Shown here one piece after another: positions 50,446 to 59,410 of a stretch of 64,000 nucleotides of DNA. The first letter of the stretch is position 1. Each line of letters starts with the position of its first letter. The stretch is from positions 620,001-684,000 of the forward strand of contig JACKPV010000022.1 of assembly GCA_024233305.1 (NCBI GenBank), read 5' to 3'. Below the pieces are notes generated by a model. That model did not search any database and had not been told where the DNA came from. It saw only the letters and a program-made list of their open reading frames with translations. Both the position numbers and the translations under genes were made by a program. This DNA is from Verrucomicrobiales bacterium. GTDB taxonomy: Bacteria; Verrucomicrobiota; Verrucomicrobiia; Limisphaerales; J093.

Positions 50446-53049
50446 CTATCGCCATTCGTGTTTCGGATAGCGGCGCTGGAGCTGGGATTTCACGGCGGGG
50501 TAGTGCTCCTTCCAGAAGTTTGCCAGGTCCGAGGTCACCTGCACGGGCCGCATGTTGGGGGCGAGGATCTGGACCCGCAACGGGATCCGGCCGAGGGCGA
50601 GCCGGGGGGCGTTGTTCACCCCGTAGAGTTCCTGCAAGCGGAGGGCGATGGTGGGCGGCTCGGTTTCCGAATAGACCACCTTCGGAGTCCGTCCGTTGCT
50701 CAGGGACACGCGTTCGGGGGCGTGTTGGTCGAGCAACTCGCGTTGCCCGGCGGACAACCAGTCCTGAACCACGCGGCGCACGGGACGGTCCTTGATCTCC
50801 TTGTAAGTGAACGCGCCGTGGCAAACCTGCTCGACGAGGGCCTGCCGGTTCGCGGGATCGAGGGGCGGCAACTCGAATTCCGGACACCACCGGGCCAGGC
50901 AGTTCAGCCGGCAGATCCACTGCTCGATGGCGTGGTTCCACTCCTTCAATTCGAGGCGGCCGGTCACGACCTGTTCGGCCAGCAGCCGGGCGGCGGCTTC
51001 GAGCGGCGGCGGTTCCACCTTGCGGGCGGCCAGCTCGAGCCCGCGGAAAAGCTGGAGTTCCTCGGCGTAGACCCGGCGCGCATGGGCGTCGTAGAAGACC
51101 TCGAGTTCCTTTTCGAGATCGCCGGGGAACAGTTCCTCGAGCCAGGCTTGCTCGATGGCGGTGGCCAGCGAGAGGATCGTCTGGACGTCTCCTCCGTGGC
51201 TGCCGACTTCCCGGACCTCCGCCGCCACGAGCAACTCCGCATGCTGTACAACACTCTCCCGCGCCAGCACGCCGCGCCGGTCATGCACCAAGTCGCAACG
51301 CAGGGTGCCCGCGTCGATGCGCCGCGCCACCCGGTCGCTGAAGGCGGTCAACAGGCATTTCTGGAGGATCTCGTCGGCGACCGCTCGGGGTTGGACGTCG
51401 AGTCCCTCGCGTTCGGCGATGCGCACGAACTGCTGCAAGAGCGGACCGACCTGGCGCGCCGTGACCGCATGCAGTCCGAGTTTCCGGCAGGCGTCGAGGC
51501 GGAAGTCGTTGTTCGCGGCGTAGGTGAACGCGCGCATGAGGTGGAAAAAATCGCTCGGAGCCTGCTCGCCAAGCAGATCCTCGCGCAGGTCGCGCGAACG
51601 CTTGTCCACCTTGCGCAGCAGCAGATCGCGTCCCTGGGTCAGTGCCGCGATCAAACACGCCTGATACACACAGCCCAGCTCGGCCGCCGCCAGGAGCAGG
51701 CGCGCGTAGCGCGGGTGCAGGGGAAAGGCGAGCATGCGGCGGCCCAGCGATGTCAATGCGGTATGGCGATCTTCGGACGCCGCACGTTCCAGGGCCCCGA
51801 GGTCGAGCAGGAGTTCCTCGGCGTGGGCGAGGCGCTGATCCCCGGGATGTTCCAGCCAGCGAAAGGCGTGCAGGTCCTCCACGCCCGCGGCCTTGAGGGT
51901 GAGCACCACCTCCGCGAGGTCGAGCCGCTGCACCTCGGGCTTTTCCTGCGCCGGGCGCTCCTGATGTTCGGCGGGGGTCCACAGTCGATGGCAGGTTCCC
52001 GGCGCCGTGCGGCCCGCCCGTCCGGCGCGCTGGTCGGCGCTGGCCTGCGAGATTCGTTCGATGAGCAGCGTGTTGATGCCGCGGTAGGGATCGAAGCGCG
52101 GGATGCGCGCCAGGCCGCTGTCGATCACCAGGCGCACGCCGTCGATCGTGAGCGAGGTCTCAGCAACATTCGTGGCCACCACGACCTTGCGTTGGGCGTG
52201 GCGCGCCACGGCGGCGTCCTGGTCCCGCGGAGGCAACTCGCCGTGCAAGGGCAGCAGGAGGAACCCGGACGACTCCCGTCGATGGCGGATGGCCTCCAGG
52301 GTCTGCTGGATCTCGAAGGCGCCGGGCATGAACACCAGCACGTCGCCTTCGCCACCCTCGCGCACGTAGGTCGCGAAGGCGTCCGCGGCCTGTTCCCAGA
52401 CCGGGTCGCGGTTCGTGTAGGACGGCGTGTCGGCATGGCGGATGTCCACGGGAAAGGTCCGGCCCTCCGATTGCAGAAGGGCGCACGACGGGCGGCCCTG
52501 GAGCGAGGGCGCCGTTGCCGGGTCTGGCGATCCTAGGTAATCCGCGAGCAACCGCGAATCGATGGTCGCCGACATCACCGCCAGCAGGAGGTCGGGCCGG
52601 GTCGACTCCTGCAAGTCCAGCGCGCGCGCCAGCGTGATATCGCCGTAGAGATGGCGCTCGTGAAACTCGTCGAAGATCAGCGCGCGCACCCCCGCCAGCG
52701 CCGGATCGTCGAGCATTTGGCGGAGCAACACTCCCTCGGTGACGAAGCGGATGCGGGTGGCGGCGGAAGTGACGTTTTCAAACCGGATCGAGTAGCCGAC
52801 TTCGCGTCCGAGTTCAACGCCCAGTTCGCGTGCCACGCGGGCAGCCAGGAGACGGGCGGCGAGGCGTCGGGGCTGCAGGACGATCACCTGTCCGGGCGCG
52901 GGATCCAGCAATCCGTGGCCGAGCAGCATCTGCGGGACCTGGGTGGACTTGCCCGATCCGGTCGGGGCGGAGAGGATCAACCGCCGACGGTTCCGCAGCG
53001 CAGCGACGATGTCGTTTTCGAGGTCGTAGATGGGCAGCCGATCAGCCAT
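50446..53049 (-). CDS. hrpB: ATP-dependent helicase HrpB
   Basis: 867 residues, DEAH/RHA-type RNA helicase. Walker A LSAPTGSGKSTQVPQ near residue 30, motif Ia VLQPRRLAARLLAARVA, motif II IFDEFHERHL (DEFH as usual in HrpB), motif III AVMSATID, TNVAETSLTIDGV (motif V) and motif VI SADQRAGRAGRTAPG. The HA2-type region and the HrpB C-terminal domain follow (LVVAAEVRE-like ELLVAAEVREVG and VLAPNMRPVQ-like ILAPNMRPVQVT). Length is typical. Role in bacteria is unclear. It ends directly before the RES fragment. Confidence 0.95.
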   Translation of the reverse strand: MADRLPIYDLENDIVAALRNRRRLILSAPTGSGKSTQVPQMLLGHGLLDPAPGQVIVLQPRRLAARLLAARVARELGVELGREVGYSIRFENVTSAATRIRFVTEGVLLRQMLDDPALAGVRALIFDEFHERHLYGDITLARALDLQESTRPDLLLAVMSATIDSRLLADYLGSPDPATAPSLQGRPSCALLQSEGRTFPVDIRHADTPSYTNRDPVWEQAADAFATYVREGGEGDVLVFMPGAFEIQQTLEAIRHRRESSGFLLLPLHGELPPRDQDAAVARHAQRKVVVATNVAETSLTIDGVRLVIDSGLARIPRFDPYRGINTLLIERISQASADQRAGRAGRTAPGTCHRLWTPAEHQERPAQEKPEVQRLDLAEVVLTLKAAGVEDLHAFRWLEHPGDQRLAHAEELLLDLGALERAASEDRHTALTSLGRRMLAFPLHPRYARLLLAAAELGCVYQACLIAALTQGRDLLLRKVDKRSRDLREDLLGEQAPSDFFHLMRAFTYAANNDFRLDACRKLGLHAVTARQVGPLLQQFVRIAEREGLDVQPRAVADEILQKCLLTAFSDRVARRIDAGTLRCDLVHDRRGVLARESVVQHAELLVAAEVREVGSHGGDVQTILSLATAIEQAWLEELFPGDLEKELEVFYDAHARRVYAEELQLFRGLELAARKVEPPPLEAAARLLAEQVVTGRLELKEWNHAIEQWICRLNCLARWCPEFELPPLDPANRQALVEQVCHGAFTYKEIKDRPVRRVVQDWLSAGQRELLDQHAPERVSLSNGRTPKVVYSETEPPTIALRLQELYGVNNAPRLALGRIPLRVQILAPNMRPVQVTSDLANFWKEHYPAVKSQLQRRYPKHEWR

Positions 53050-53139
53050 GCGCGGCGCATGGTGCGGCTTTCCGTCCGAAGACGGAACCCGGAAAGTGCG
53101 CGCCGGAATGCGTCCCCCGCCAGGTCGGCGGGGGTCAGG

Positions 53140-54507
53140 CTACAGCGACCAGCCGTCCCGCAATTGGGGGCGAAGCAGGCGGTCGGCCTCCGGGTGGTTC
53201 GTGATGCGCATCGCCCGGCTGTCCCAAAGCAGTCTGTCCCCGTTGAACCGTTGGGCGAGCACCCCCAACATCGCGATCTCGGTCAACGGCCCGCCGTAGT
53301 CGAAGTTGGCGCTCGCCGGCGCGCCGCCTTTGCAGGCGAGGATCCAATCCGCGTGGTGTCCACGCGAGCGCGGGATCGTGCGCGGCGGGCGGCGGTAATC
53401 GTTCCACCGGCTGGCGGGCAGGATCTGCGCGCCGCCCGCGCCATGGGATCCGTGGAGGATGATCCCTTTGTCGCCCCTGATGAGAGCGCCGATGTTCGGC
53501 AGCTTGCGGTTTGGTTCGAGTTCGGGCGGGCGTGGCGGCTGGCAGTTGCCTTCATACCAGTTGACGGTGACTGCTGCCCGTTCGCCCTTGGCCGGAAACT
53601 CGTAGCGGATGATGCAACCCGGGGGAAAGGTCTCGGCGCGGATTCGCGGATCGCTGTAGTCCACCGCGGTTGCCACCGCGCTGGTGGGCGCCCCCAGGTC
53701 CAACGCCCAGAAGATCGGATCAAGCACGTGACAGGTCCAGTCTCCCGCGATTCCAGTCCCGAAGTCGACCCAGCCACGCCATTTCCCCGGGTGATAGGCC
53801 GGATGGTACGGACGAACGGGGGCCGGCCCGAGCCACAGTTCCCAGTCGAGGCTGGGTGGCGCCGGCGGTTGCTCAAGCGGGCGGACCCGGCTGGCCGGAC
53901 AGTAGGCGTTGCCCACGAAGGCATGCACTTCCCGCACCGTCCCGATGGCCCCGTCCTGGATGATCTCGCAGAATTCCCGGATCGAGTCGGACGAATGTCC
54001 CTGATTGCCCAGTTGCGTCGCGACGCCGTGGACACGCGCCGCTTCGGTGACCGTCCGGACTTCGAGCATCGAGTGCGCGAGCGGTTTCTCGCAGAACACG
54101 TGCTTGCCGCGACGGATCGCGGCCATGGTCGCCACCGAATGCGTGTGGTCCGGCGTGGCCACGGTCACGGCGTCGATCTCCTTTTCCATGCGGTCAAACA
54201 GTTCGCGGAAATCCTGGAAGAACTTCGCCCGCGGATGCTTCGCGCGGGCCGCGGCCGCGCGCGATACATCGACGTCGCACAACGCCACGATGTTCTCTGC
54301 GCCCACGCCGCCCACGCTGGCCGCGCCCCGTCCGCCGACGCCGATGCAGGCCACGTCGAGCCGGCTGTTTGGCGCTGGCGCTCCCCGGCCGAGGACGGTG
54401 GCGGGCACGACCGCAACGGCGGCGGCAACGGCGGAGGAGGTCTGCAGAAAGCGACGGCGTGAAACCTGCCGTTCCAGGCGTCCGGAGGCGGTGACCGGGT
54501 GGTTCAT
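53140..54507 (-). CDS. Tat-exported Gfo/Idh/MocA family oxidoreductase
   Basis: 455 residues. Tat motif SRRRFLQ at residues 16-22 followed by an Ala/Val-rich hydrophobic core. Rossmann fold with VACIGVGGRGAASVGG, DAVTVATPDHTHSVATM, the signature FCEKPLAHSMLE and the second-domain DFGTGIAGDWTCHVLDPIFW. This is the large exported subfamily common in Planctomycetes and Verrucomicrobiota, often next to sugar isomerases and sulfatases. Substrate unknown. It is divergent from the L-fucose-type operon, with palindromic copy D between them. The 5' extension in frame to 54954 has no family similarity and is rejected. Confidence 0.9.
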   Translation of the reverse strand: MNHPVTASGRLERQVSRRRFLQTSSAVAAAVAVVPATVLGRGAPAPNSRLDVACIGVGGRGAASVGGVGAENIVALCDVDVSRAAAARAKHPRAKFFQDFRELFDRMEKEIDAVTVATPDHTHSVATMAAIRRGKHVFCEKPLAHSMLEVRTVTEAARVHGVATQLGNQGHSSDSIREFCEIIQDGAIGTVREVHAFVGNAYCPASRVRPLEQPPAPPSLDWELWLGPAPVRPYHPAYHPGKWRGWVDFGTGIAGDWTCHVLDPIFWALDLGAPTSAVATAVDYSDPRIRAETFPPGCIIRYEFPAKGERAAVTVNWYEGNCQPPRPPELEPNRKLPNIGALIRGDKGIILHGSHGAGGAQILPASRWNDYRRPPRTIPRSRGHHADWILACKGGAPASANFDYGGPLTEIAMLGVLAQRFNGDRLLWDSRAMRITNHPEADRLLRPQLRDGWSL

Positions 54508-54641
54508 GCGGGCGACTGTAGGGGCCGGGTTTCCGGGCGTCACGGGAAAAGCAGCGTGTGAAACGAGGCCCCGGTCGAAGCGGGGCCTGAACGGGATCCC
54601 GGCGTTGGCGGACGCCGCCGAGCACGCTCGGGATCGCGACC

Positions 54642-54841
54642 TCCGCCTTGGCCGTTCAGTGGCTGGTAGCTGCGGACGTACAGTCGGCACAGGATTTCGT
54701 GGAGAACCGCCCACCTGCCGCCGGGCGCGACAATTCAACGAAACGTGACTGCCGGTTGGAACCGGCGGGACCGCCCAAGCCCATGAAGAACAGCGCCGAC
54801 TACATGTCGGCGGCTCCCGGGTGGTGAATCGATACCGCTGG
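54642..54841. repeat. REPIN/BIME-like palindromic element, copy D
   Basis: Inner inverted repeats at 54666-54690 (begins GTAG) and 54793-54817 with the same 127-bp offset as the other copies, and diverged outer arms. Orientation as in copy C; the interior shares CGTGACTGCC and GACAATTCAACG. It occupies the 409-bp gap 54508-54916 between divergent genes; no stop codon abuts its ends here. Confidence 0.75.
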
Positions 54842-54916
54842 GGCACGAAGGCACCGGTGGCTCTGGTTGGCGATTGACCGGAACCGCCGGTGCGGAGTAC
54901 TAGCTGCGGGCAACTC

Positions 54917-56608
54917 ATGAACACCTCGGTTGGCGGACTGGACTGGACGATCATTGCGGCCTACCTCCTGGCGGTCGTGGGACTGGGTGTGGCGGCAGGT
55001 TTCCTGCGACGCAAGGGGGCCCGCGGCGGCGAGGGCGGGCACTATTTCCTGGCCGGCAACACGCTGACCTGGCCGGTGATCGGTCTCGCAATGTTCGCCG
55101 CCAACATCTCGACCGTCCACCTCGTCAGCCTGGCCGAGGCCGCCTACAAATACGGCCTCGTCTTCGGCAACTTCGAGTGGATGGCCGGCTTCACCCTGAT
55201 CCTGCTCTCGCTCTTCTTCGCCCCGCTCTATCTCCGCTCGCGCGTGGCCACCCTCCCCGATTTCCTCGAACGCCGGTTCAACCGCGGCTGCCGCGACGTC
55301 CTCTCCGTGGTCTCGCTCTTCTCCGCCATCGTCATCCACATGGGCGTGGCGCTCTACACCGCCGCCTGGGTGCTGCGGGGCATCCTCGGCCTGGCCCCCG
55401 GCTCGACCGTGCTGGGCATGGACACGCTGATGTTTTTCATCATCGTGCTCGGCCTGCTCACCGGCATCTACACCATGCTCGGCGGCCTGCTCGCCGTGGT
55501 CTGGACCGAAAGCCTGCAGACCATCCTGCTGCTCGTCGGCGCCGTCGTCATCACGGTCGTTGGCTACCTCAAGGTGGGCGGCTGGTCAGCCCTCGCCGAA
55601 ACCCTCGCAGCGCAGCCGCATCCACTCGCCGGCGTCGAAGACAGCGGGGTGACCTGGGGGACCGGCAACTTCCTCCACCTGGCGCGCACCGCCGACGATC
55701 CGTCCGGGCTGGCCTGGTATTCCATCCTGCTGGGCTATCCCGTGCTGGGCATCTGGTATTGGTGCTGCGACCAGACCATTGTCCAACGGGTGCTCGCCGC
55801 GAAGGACGAGAAGCACGCGCGCCTCGGGCCGCTGTTCTGCGCCTTCCTCAAGATCTGGCCGGTCTTCTTTTTCGTGCTGCCGGGGGTGATCTGTGTGGCC
55901 CTCGTGCAACAGAACGCCTTCGACGGCGCCGCGCCCCGGACCGCGGCGGACACCTACACCTTTCTCATCACCCACCTGCTGCCGGTGGGGCTCAAGGGAC
56001 TGGTGGCCGCGGCGATGCTGGCAGCAGCGATGCAGACCTGTTCGGCCGCGCTGAACTCGACGGCCACACTGGTGGCCTACGACTTGTTCAAGCGCCACAA
56101 GCCGGATCTCGGCGACCACCAACTGGTCACCATCGGCAAGGCGACGACCGTCCTGGGCACCGTGCTGGCCATCGTGGCCTCGCCGTTGTTCGGGCATTAC
56201 ACGACGATCTTCGAGGGGATCAACAAGCTCATCTCCTACGTGGCGCCCCCCATCACCGCGGTCTTTCTCCTCGGCGTTTTCTGGAAGCGCGCCTCCGGCC
56301 CCTCGGCGTTCATCACCCTCATCGGCGGCATGGGGCTGGGAATGGTCGCGTTCTATGTGGACTGGACCGGACTGTATCGCGGCGACTTCATGTTGATCGC
56401 GTTCCTGCTCCTGCTCGCCTGCCTCGCCATCATGGTCGTGACCACGCTGCTGCTGCCCGGCGAGTTGAAGCCGGAGGCGGTGGACCTGGTATGGAACCAC
56501 TGGTCCGAACCTTTGCGCCTGCGGTGCGGCTCCGGCCTCTCCGACTACCGCATCATGTCCGGCGTGATCCTTGTCATCTTCGCGGTTCTCTATATCCTGT
56601 TCCGCTGA
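54917..56608 (+). CDS. Sodium:solute symporter (SSS/SGLT family)
   Basis: 563 residues with about 13-14 membrane helices. Family features: GGHYFLAGNTLTWPVIGLAM (the F-L-A-G-R/N motif), FAANISTVHLVSLAEAAYKY (unwound TM1 Na+ site region), YTMLGGLLAVVWTESLQTIL, YPVLGIWYWCCDQTIVQRVL and AAAMLAAAMQTCSAALNSTA. Bacterial members import sugars, here probably L-fucose or a related deoxysugar, judged from the downstream genes. The ATG at 54917 sits ten residues before the first helix. It starts a six-gene plus-strand unit; the mutarotase gene begins 20 bp after its stop. Confidence 0.92.
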   Translation: MNTSVGGLDWTIIAAYLLAVVGLGVAAGFLRRKGARGGEGGHYFLAGNTLTWPVIGLAMFAANISTVHLVSLAEAAYKYGLVFGNFEWMAGFTLILLSLFFAPLYLRSRVATLPDFLERRFNRGCRDVLSVVSLFSAIVIHMGVALYTAAWVLRGILGLAPGSTVLGMDTLMFFIIVLGLLTGIYTMLGGLLAVVWTESLQTILLLVGAVVITVVGYLKVGGWSALAETLAAQPHPLAGVEDSGVTWGTGNFLHLARTADDPSGLAWYSILLGYPVLGIWYWCCDQTIVQRVLAAKDEKHARLGPLFCAFLKIWPVFFFVLPGVICVALVQQNAFDGAAPRTAADTYTFLITHLLPVGLKGLVAAAMLAAAMQTCSAALNSTATLVAYDLFKRHKPDLGDHQLVTIGKATTVLGTVLAIVASPLFGHYTTIFEGINKLISYVAPPITAVFLLGVFWKRASGPSAFITLIGGMGLGMVAFYVDWTGLYRGDFMLIAFLLLLACLAIMVVTTLLLPGELKPEAVDLVWNHWSEPLRLRCGSGLSDYRIMSGVILVIFAVLYILFR

Positions 56609-56628
56609 AGCCCGGAATGACCACCGCC

Positions 56629-57033
56629 ATGAAACCCGCCCCTGCCCTGCTGGCCGCCCTGCTCCTGACCGGCTGCGCCACCGGTTCGCGTTCGCCCGAA
56701 CGCTTCGCCTGGGTCACCGGATTGAAACCGGAGAAGGCCGATTACTACCGCCGTCTCCACGCCGATCCCTGGCCCGCCGTCAACCGGACCCTCAAGGACT
56801 GCCACATCCGCAACTTCTCGATCCACGAGTGCGAAATCGACGGGCGCCTCTACCTGTTCGCCTACCTCGAATACACCGGCAAGGACTTCGCGGCGGACAT
56901 GGAGCAAATGGCCGCCGACCCGGAAACCCAGCGTTGGTGGAAGGAAACCGATCCCTGCCAGTCTCCCCTGCCCCCGGCCGCCGCCGCCGGCAAGATCTGG
57001 ACCGACATGCAGGAACTCTACTTCCTGAAGTAG
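56629..57033 (+). CDS. L-rhamnose/L-fucose mutarotase-like lipoprotein
   Basis: 134 residues. After a lipoprotein signal (APALLAALLLTGC, Cys at about residue 16) comes a RhaM/FucM (DUF718) domain: LKPEKADYYRRLHADPWPAV with the conserved His, NFSIHECEIDGRLYLFAYLE and MAADPETQRWWKETDPCQ. These enzymes interconvert alpha and beta anomers of 6-deoxy sugars. Family members are normally cytoplasmic, so a lipid anchor would place mutarotation in the periplasm before uptake by the symporter. The ATG at 56629 is preferred; ATG 56617 gives the same lipobox. Confidence 0.88.
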   Translation: MKPAPALLAALLLTGCATGSRSPERFAWVTGLKPEKADYYRRLHADPWPAVNRTLKDCHIRNFSIHECEIDGRLYLFAYLEYTGKDFAADMEQMAADPETQRWWKETDPCQSPLPPAAAAGKIWTDMQELYFLK

Positions 57034-57063
57034 CTGCCGTAGCGCGTTCCCCGCCGACCGCCC

Positions 57064-57888
57064 GTGAACCCGGCCCGCCCCGCCCCCCGCAACGACCGCC
57101 TCGCCGGGCGCGTGGCGCTCGTCACCGGCGGAGCGGCCGGCATCGGCGCGGCCATCGTCCGGCAGTTCGTCGCCGAAGGAGCGCGGGTCCTGGTGGGTGA
57201 CCGGGACCAACCCCGCGGGGAGGCGCTTTGCGCGTCGCTCGGACCGGCCACCGTCTTTCGGGCGCTGGACGTCGCCGACGCCGACTCCTTCCGGGCGGCG
57301 ATCCAGGACCTGGTCGCCCGGTGGGGACGGCTGGACATCCTGGTGAACAACGCGGGCATCGCGTTGCCCGCTGAAACCGTGCAGCACACGACGCTGCCCC
57401 AGTTCGAGCAGTTGATCGACGTCAACCTGCGCAGCGTCTTTCTCGGCTGCAAGTTCGCCCACCCACATCTTCGCGCGGCGCGCGGTTGCGTGTTGAACAT
57501 CTCGAGCATGGCCGGCGTCACGGGCCAGGAGCGCCACGCCGTCTACGGCGCCACCAAGGGCGCCATCAACGCGCTGACCAAATGTGCCGCCGTCGACTGG
57601 GGCCGCGAAGGGATCCGCATCAACGCCCTGTGCCCGGCGGGAGTTCGCACCGACACCCTGCGTGCCTGGATCGCCACCCAACCGGATGCGGCGGGCATCG
57701 AGACCTACCTGCGGCAGATTCACGCCCTGGGCTACTGTCCGGAACCGGACGAAATCGCGACCGTCGCCGCCTTCCTTTGCAGCGACGAGGCCCGGTTCAT
57801 CACCGGTTGCATCCTGCCCGTCAGCGGCGGCAGCGAATGCGGCTACAACGTCCACGCGCCATTTTCGCTCGCGGATCCGCAATCATGA
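57064..57888 (+). CDS. SDR-family dehydrogenase of the deoxysugar operon
   Basis: 274 residues, GTG start 31 bp after the mutarotase. Classical short-chain dehydrogenase: TGGAAGIG cofactor loop (21-28), DILVNNAGIA, the Ser in NISSMAGVTG and the catalytic YGATK (Tyr161, Lys165), ending TGCILPVSGGSE. In bacterial L-fucose oxidation two SDR steps occur, L-fucose dehydrogenase and 2-keto-3-deoxy-L-fuconate dehydrogenase; sequence alone does not say which this is. Being the only dehydrogenase in the unit, it could be the first-step enzyme. Confidence 0.88.
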   Translation: MNPARPAPRNDRLAGRVALVTGGAAGIGAAIVRQFVAEGARVLVGDRDQPRGEALCASLGPATVFRALDVADADSFRAAIQDLVARWGRLDILVNNAGIALPAETVQHTTLPQFEQLIDVNLRSVFLGCKFAHPHLRAARGCVLNISSMAGVTGQERHAVYGATKGAINALTKCAAVDWGREGIRINALCPAGVRTDTLRAWIATQPDAAGIETYLRQIHALGYCPEPDEIATVAAFLCSDEARFITGCILPVSGGSECGYNVHAPFSLADPQS

Positions 57889-57994
57889 ACGTGTCGTCCC
57901 ACCCTGCCATTCACCTCCCCGTCACCCCGAAACTTCGCGGCCCCCGCCAGCCCGGCGCCGGAAGGACGCAACAGTTCCCATCCACACCGCTCCC

Positions 57995-59377
57995 ATGAAA
58001 GTCTACAACTCACTCGCCATCGCCGACGCGGCCGATCTCCGTTTCGGGTTTGCTCCGAAACCGCTGAAGACCCGCGACGGTTTGATCCTGGGTGGCGGCA
58101 CGGTCTATCCGGAACTCAACTTCACCCTGCCCACCATGCTCGTGGATGCCTCGACGATGCCCGAGGTGCGGCAGCACTACCGCGACATCATCCGGAGCGC
58201 CGGCCGACGGGCCGCCGAACTCGAGGCGCCGGGCCTGGTCGTCGAGTTCGAGACCCTGCCCCCGATGACCGAAAACCCGGATTGGGGCATCGAACTCACG
58301 CGCATCCTGCTCGATGGGCTTGAGGAGGCCCGCAGCCGGCACGGCCTCAAAAGCACCCTCCGCATCACACCGAACGACACCCGGGAAATGGAACGTCCCC
58401 CCCGCATGCGTCAGGGCCGGCTCTACGAGGCCATGCTTCGGACCTTCGAGGGCTGCGCCGCCGCGGGAGCGGAACTCCTCAGCATCGAGTCCGTCGGCGG
58501 CAAGGAAGTCCACGATGACGCCCTCCTCAACGGCGACCTGCGCGGCGTGCTCTTCGCCTTGTGCGTGATGGGCGTGCGCGACATGCGATTCCTTTGGTCC
58601 GGGCTGGATGCCATCGCCCGCCGCCACGGGGCGCATTGCGCCGGCGACACCGCCTGCGGCTTCGGGAACACCGCCATGGTGCTGGCGGAACAACGGATGA
58701 TCCCCCGGGTGTTCGCAGCGGTGGTCCGGGCGGTTTCCGCGGTGCGAACGCTCGTCGGTTACGAATGCGGCGCGGTCGGGCCCGGCAAGGATTGCGCCTA
58801 CGAGAACCCCATCCTCAAAGCCATCACCGGTTTCCCGATGGCGATGGAGGGAAAGGCCGCCGCCTGCGCCCACTCGAGTCCGTTGGGCAACATCGCCGCC
58901 GCGACCTGCGACACGTGGAGCAACGAATCGGTCCAACACATCAAGCTGCTCGGCGGGATGGCGCCCACCTGTTGCCTGGAACAACTCATCTACGATTGCC
59001 GCCTGATGAACCAGGCCCTGGCCGACGGCAAGGACGCCGCGCTCAGCTACCGCAAGTGGATGGTCCACTCGGATGCCGGCCTCGATCCGCAAGCCCACGT
59101 GCTGACGCCCGAAAACGCCGTCGCCATCGCTGCGGCAATCGTTCGCGCCGACACGCCCTTGAAAGCCGGTCGCGCCGCCGCCCTGACCGCCCTGGAGCAA
59201 ATCCGCCGCGGTCACCGCGAAGGTCGCCTCAAGCTGCCGCCCCGCGAAGTGCCCTGGCTTGATCGCATGCAGCGAACCCTGGAGGGCATTCCCGACGACG
59301 AAACCAGGTTCATCGACGAGATGATGGCGGCCGTGGACACCAGCAAGTTCGTGGCCGCCGACTACGACCTGGGTTGA
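57995..59377 (+). CDS. MtaB-type methyl:corrinoid methyltransferase
   Basis: 460 residues, about the length of methanol:corrinoid methyltransferase MtaB. MtaB transfers a methyl group from methanol to Co(I) of the corrinoid protein MtaC. All three zinc ligands of the family are in place: Glu165 in LLSIESVGGKEV, Cys221 in CAGDTACGFGNTAM and Cys267 in GAVGPGKDCAYENPI. Other shared blocks are AITGFPMAMEGKAA, CAHSSPLGN and CDTWSNESVQ. It lies between the SDR and L-fuconate dehydratase genes of a deoxysugar operon, 106 bp after the SDR. No MtaC or MtaA is in the window. It could demethylate an O-methylated sugar or use methanol released from one; the true substrate is unknown. Confidence 0.88.
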   Translation: MKVYNSLAIADAADLRFGFAPKPLKTRDGLILGGGTVYPELNFTLPTMLVDASTMPEVRQHYRDIIRSAGRRAAELEAPGLVVEFETLPPMTENPDWGIELTRILLDGLEEARSRHGLKSTLRITPNDTREMERPPRMRQGRLYEAMLRTFEGCAAAGAELLSIESVGGKEVHDDALLNGDLRGVLFALCVMGVRDMRFLWSGLDAIARRHGAHCAGDTACGFGNTAMVLAEQRMIPRVFAAVVRAVSAVRTLVGYECGAVGPGKDCAYENPILKAITGFPMAMEGKAAACAHSSPLGNIAAATCDTWSNESVQHIKLLGGMAPTCCLEQLIYDCRLMNQALADGKDAALSYRKWMVHSDAGLDPQAHVLTPENAVAIAAAIVRADTPLKAGRAAALTALEQIRRGHREGRLKLPPREVPWLDRMQRTLEGIPDDETRFIDEMMAAVDTSKFVAADYDLG

Positions 59378-59410
59378 CCTTTCCTCCGTGCGCCCCCGAC
59401 GCCCCCATCG

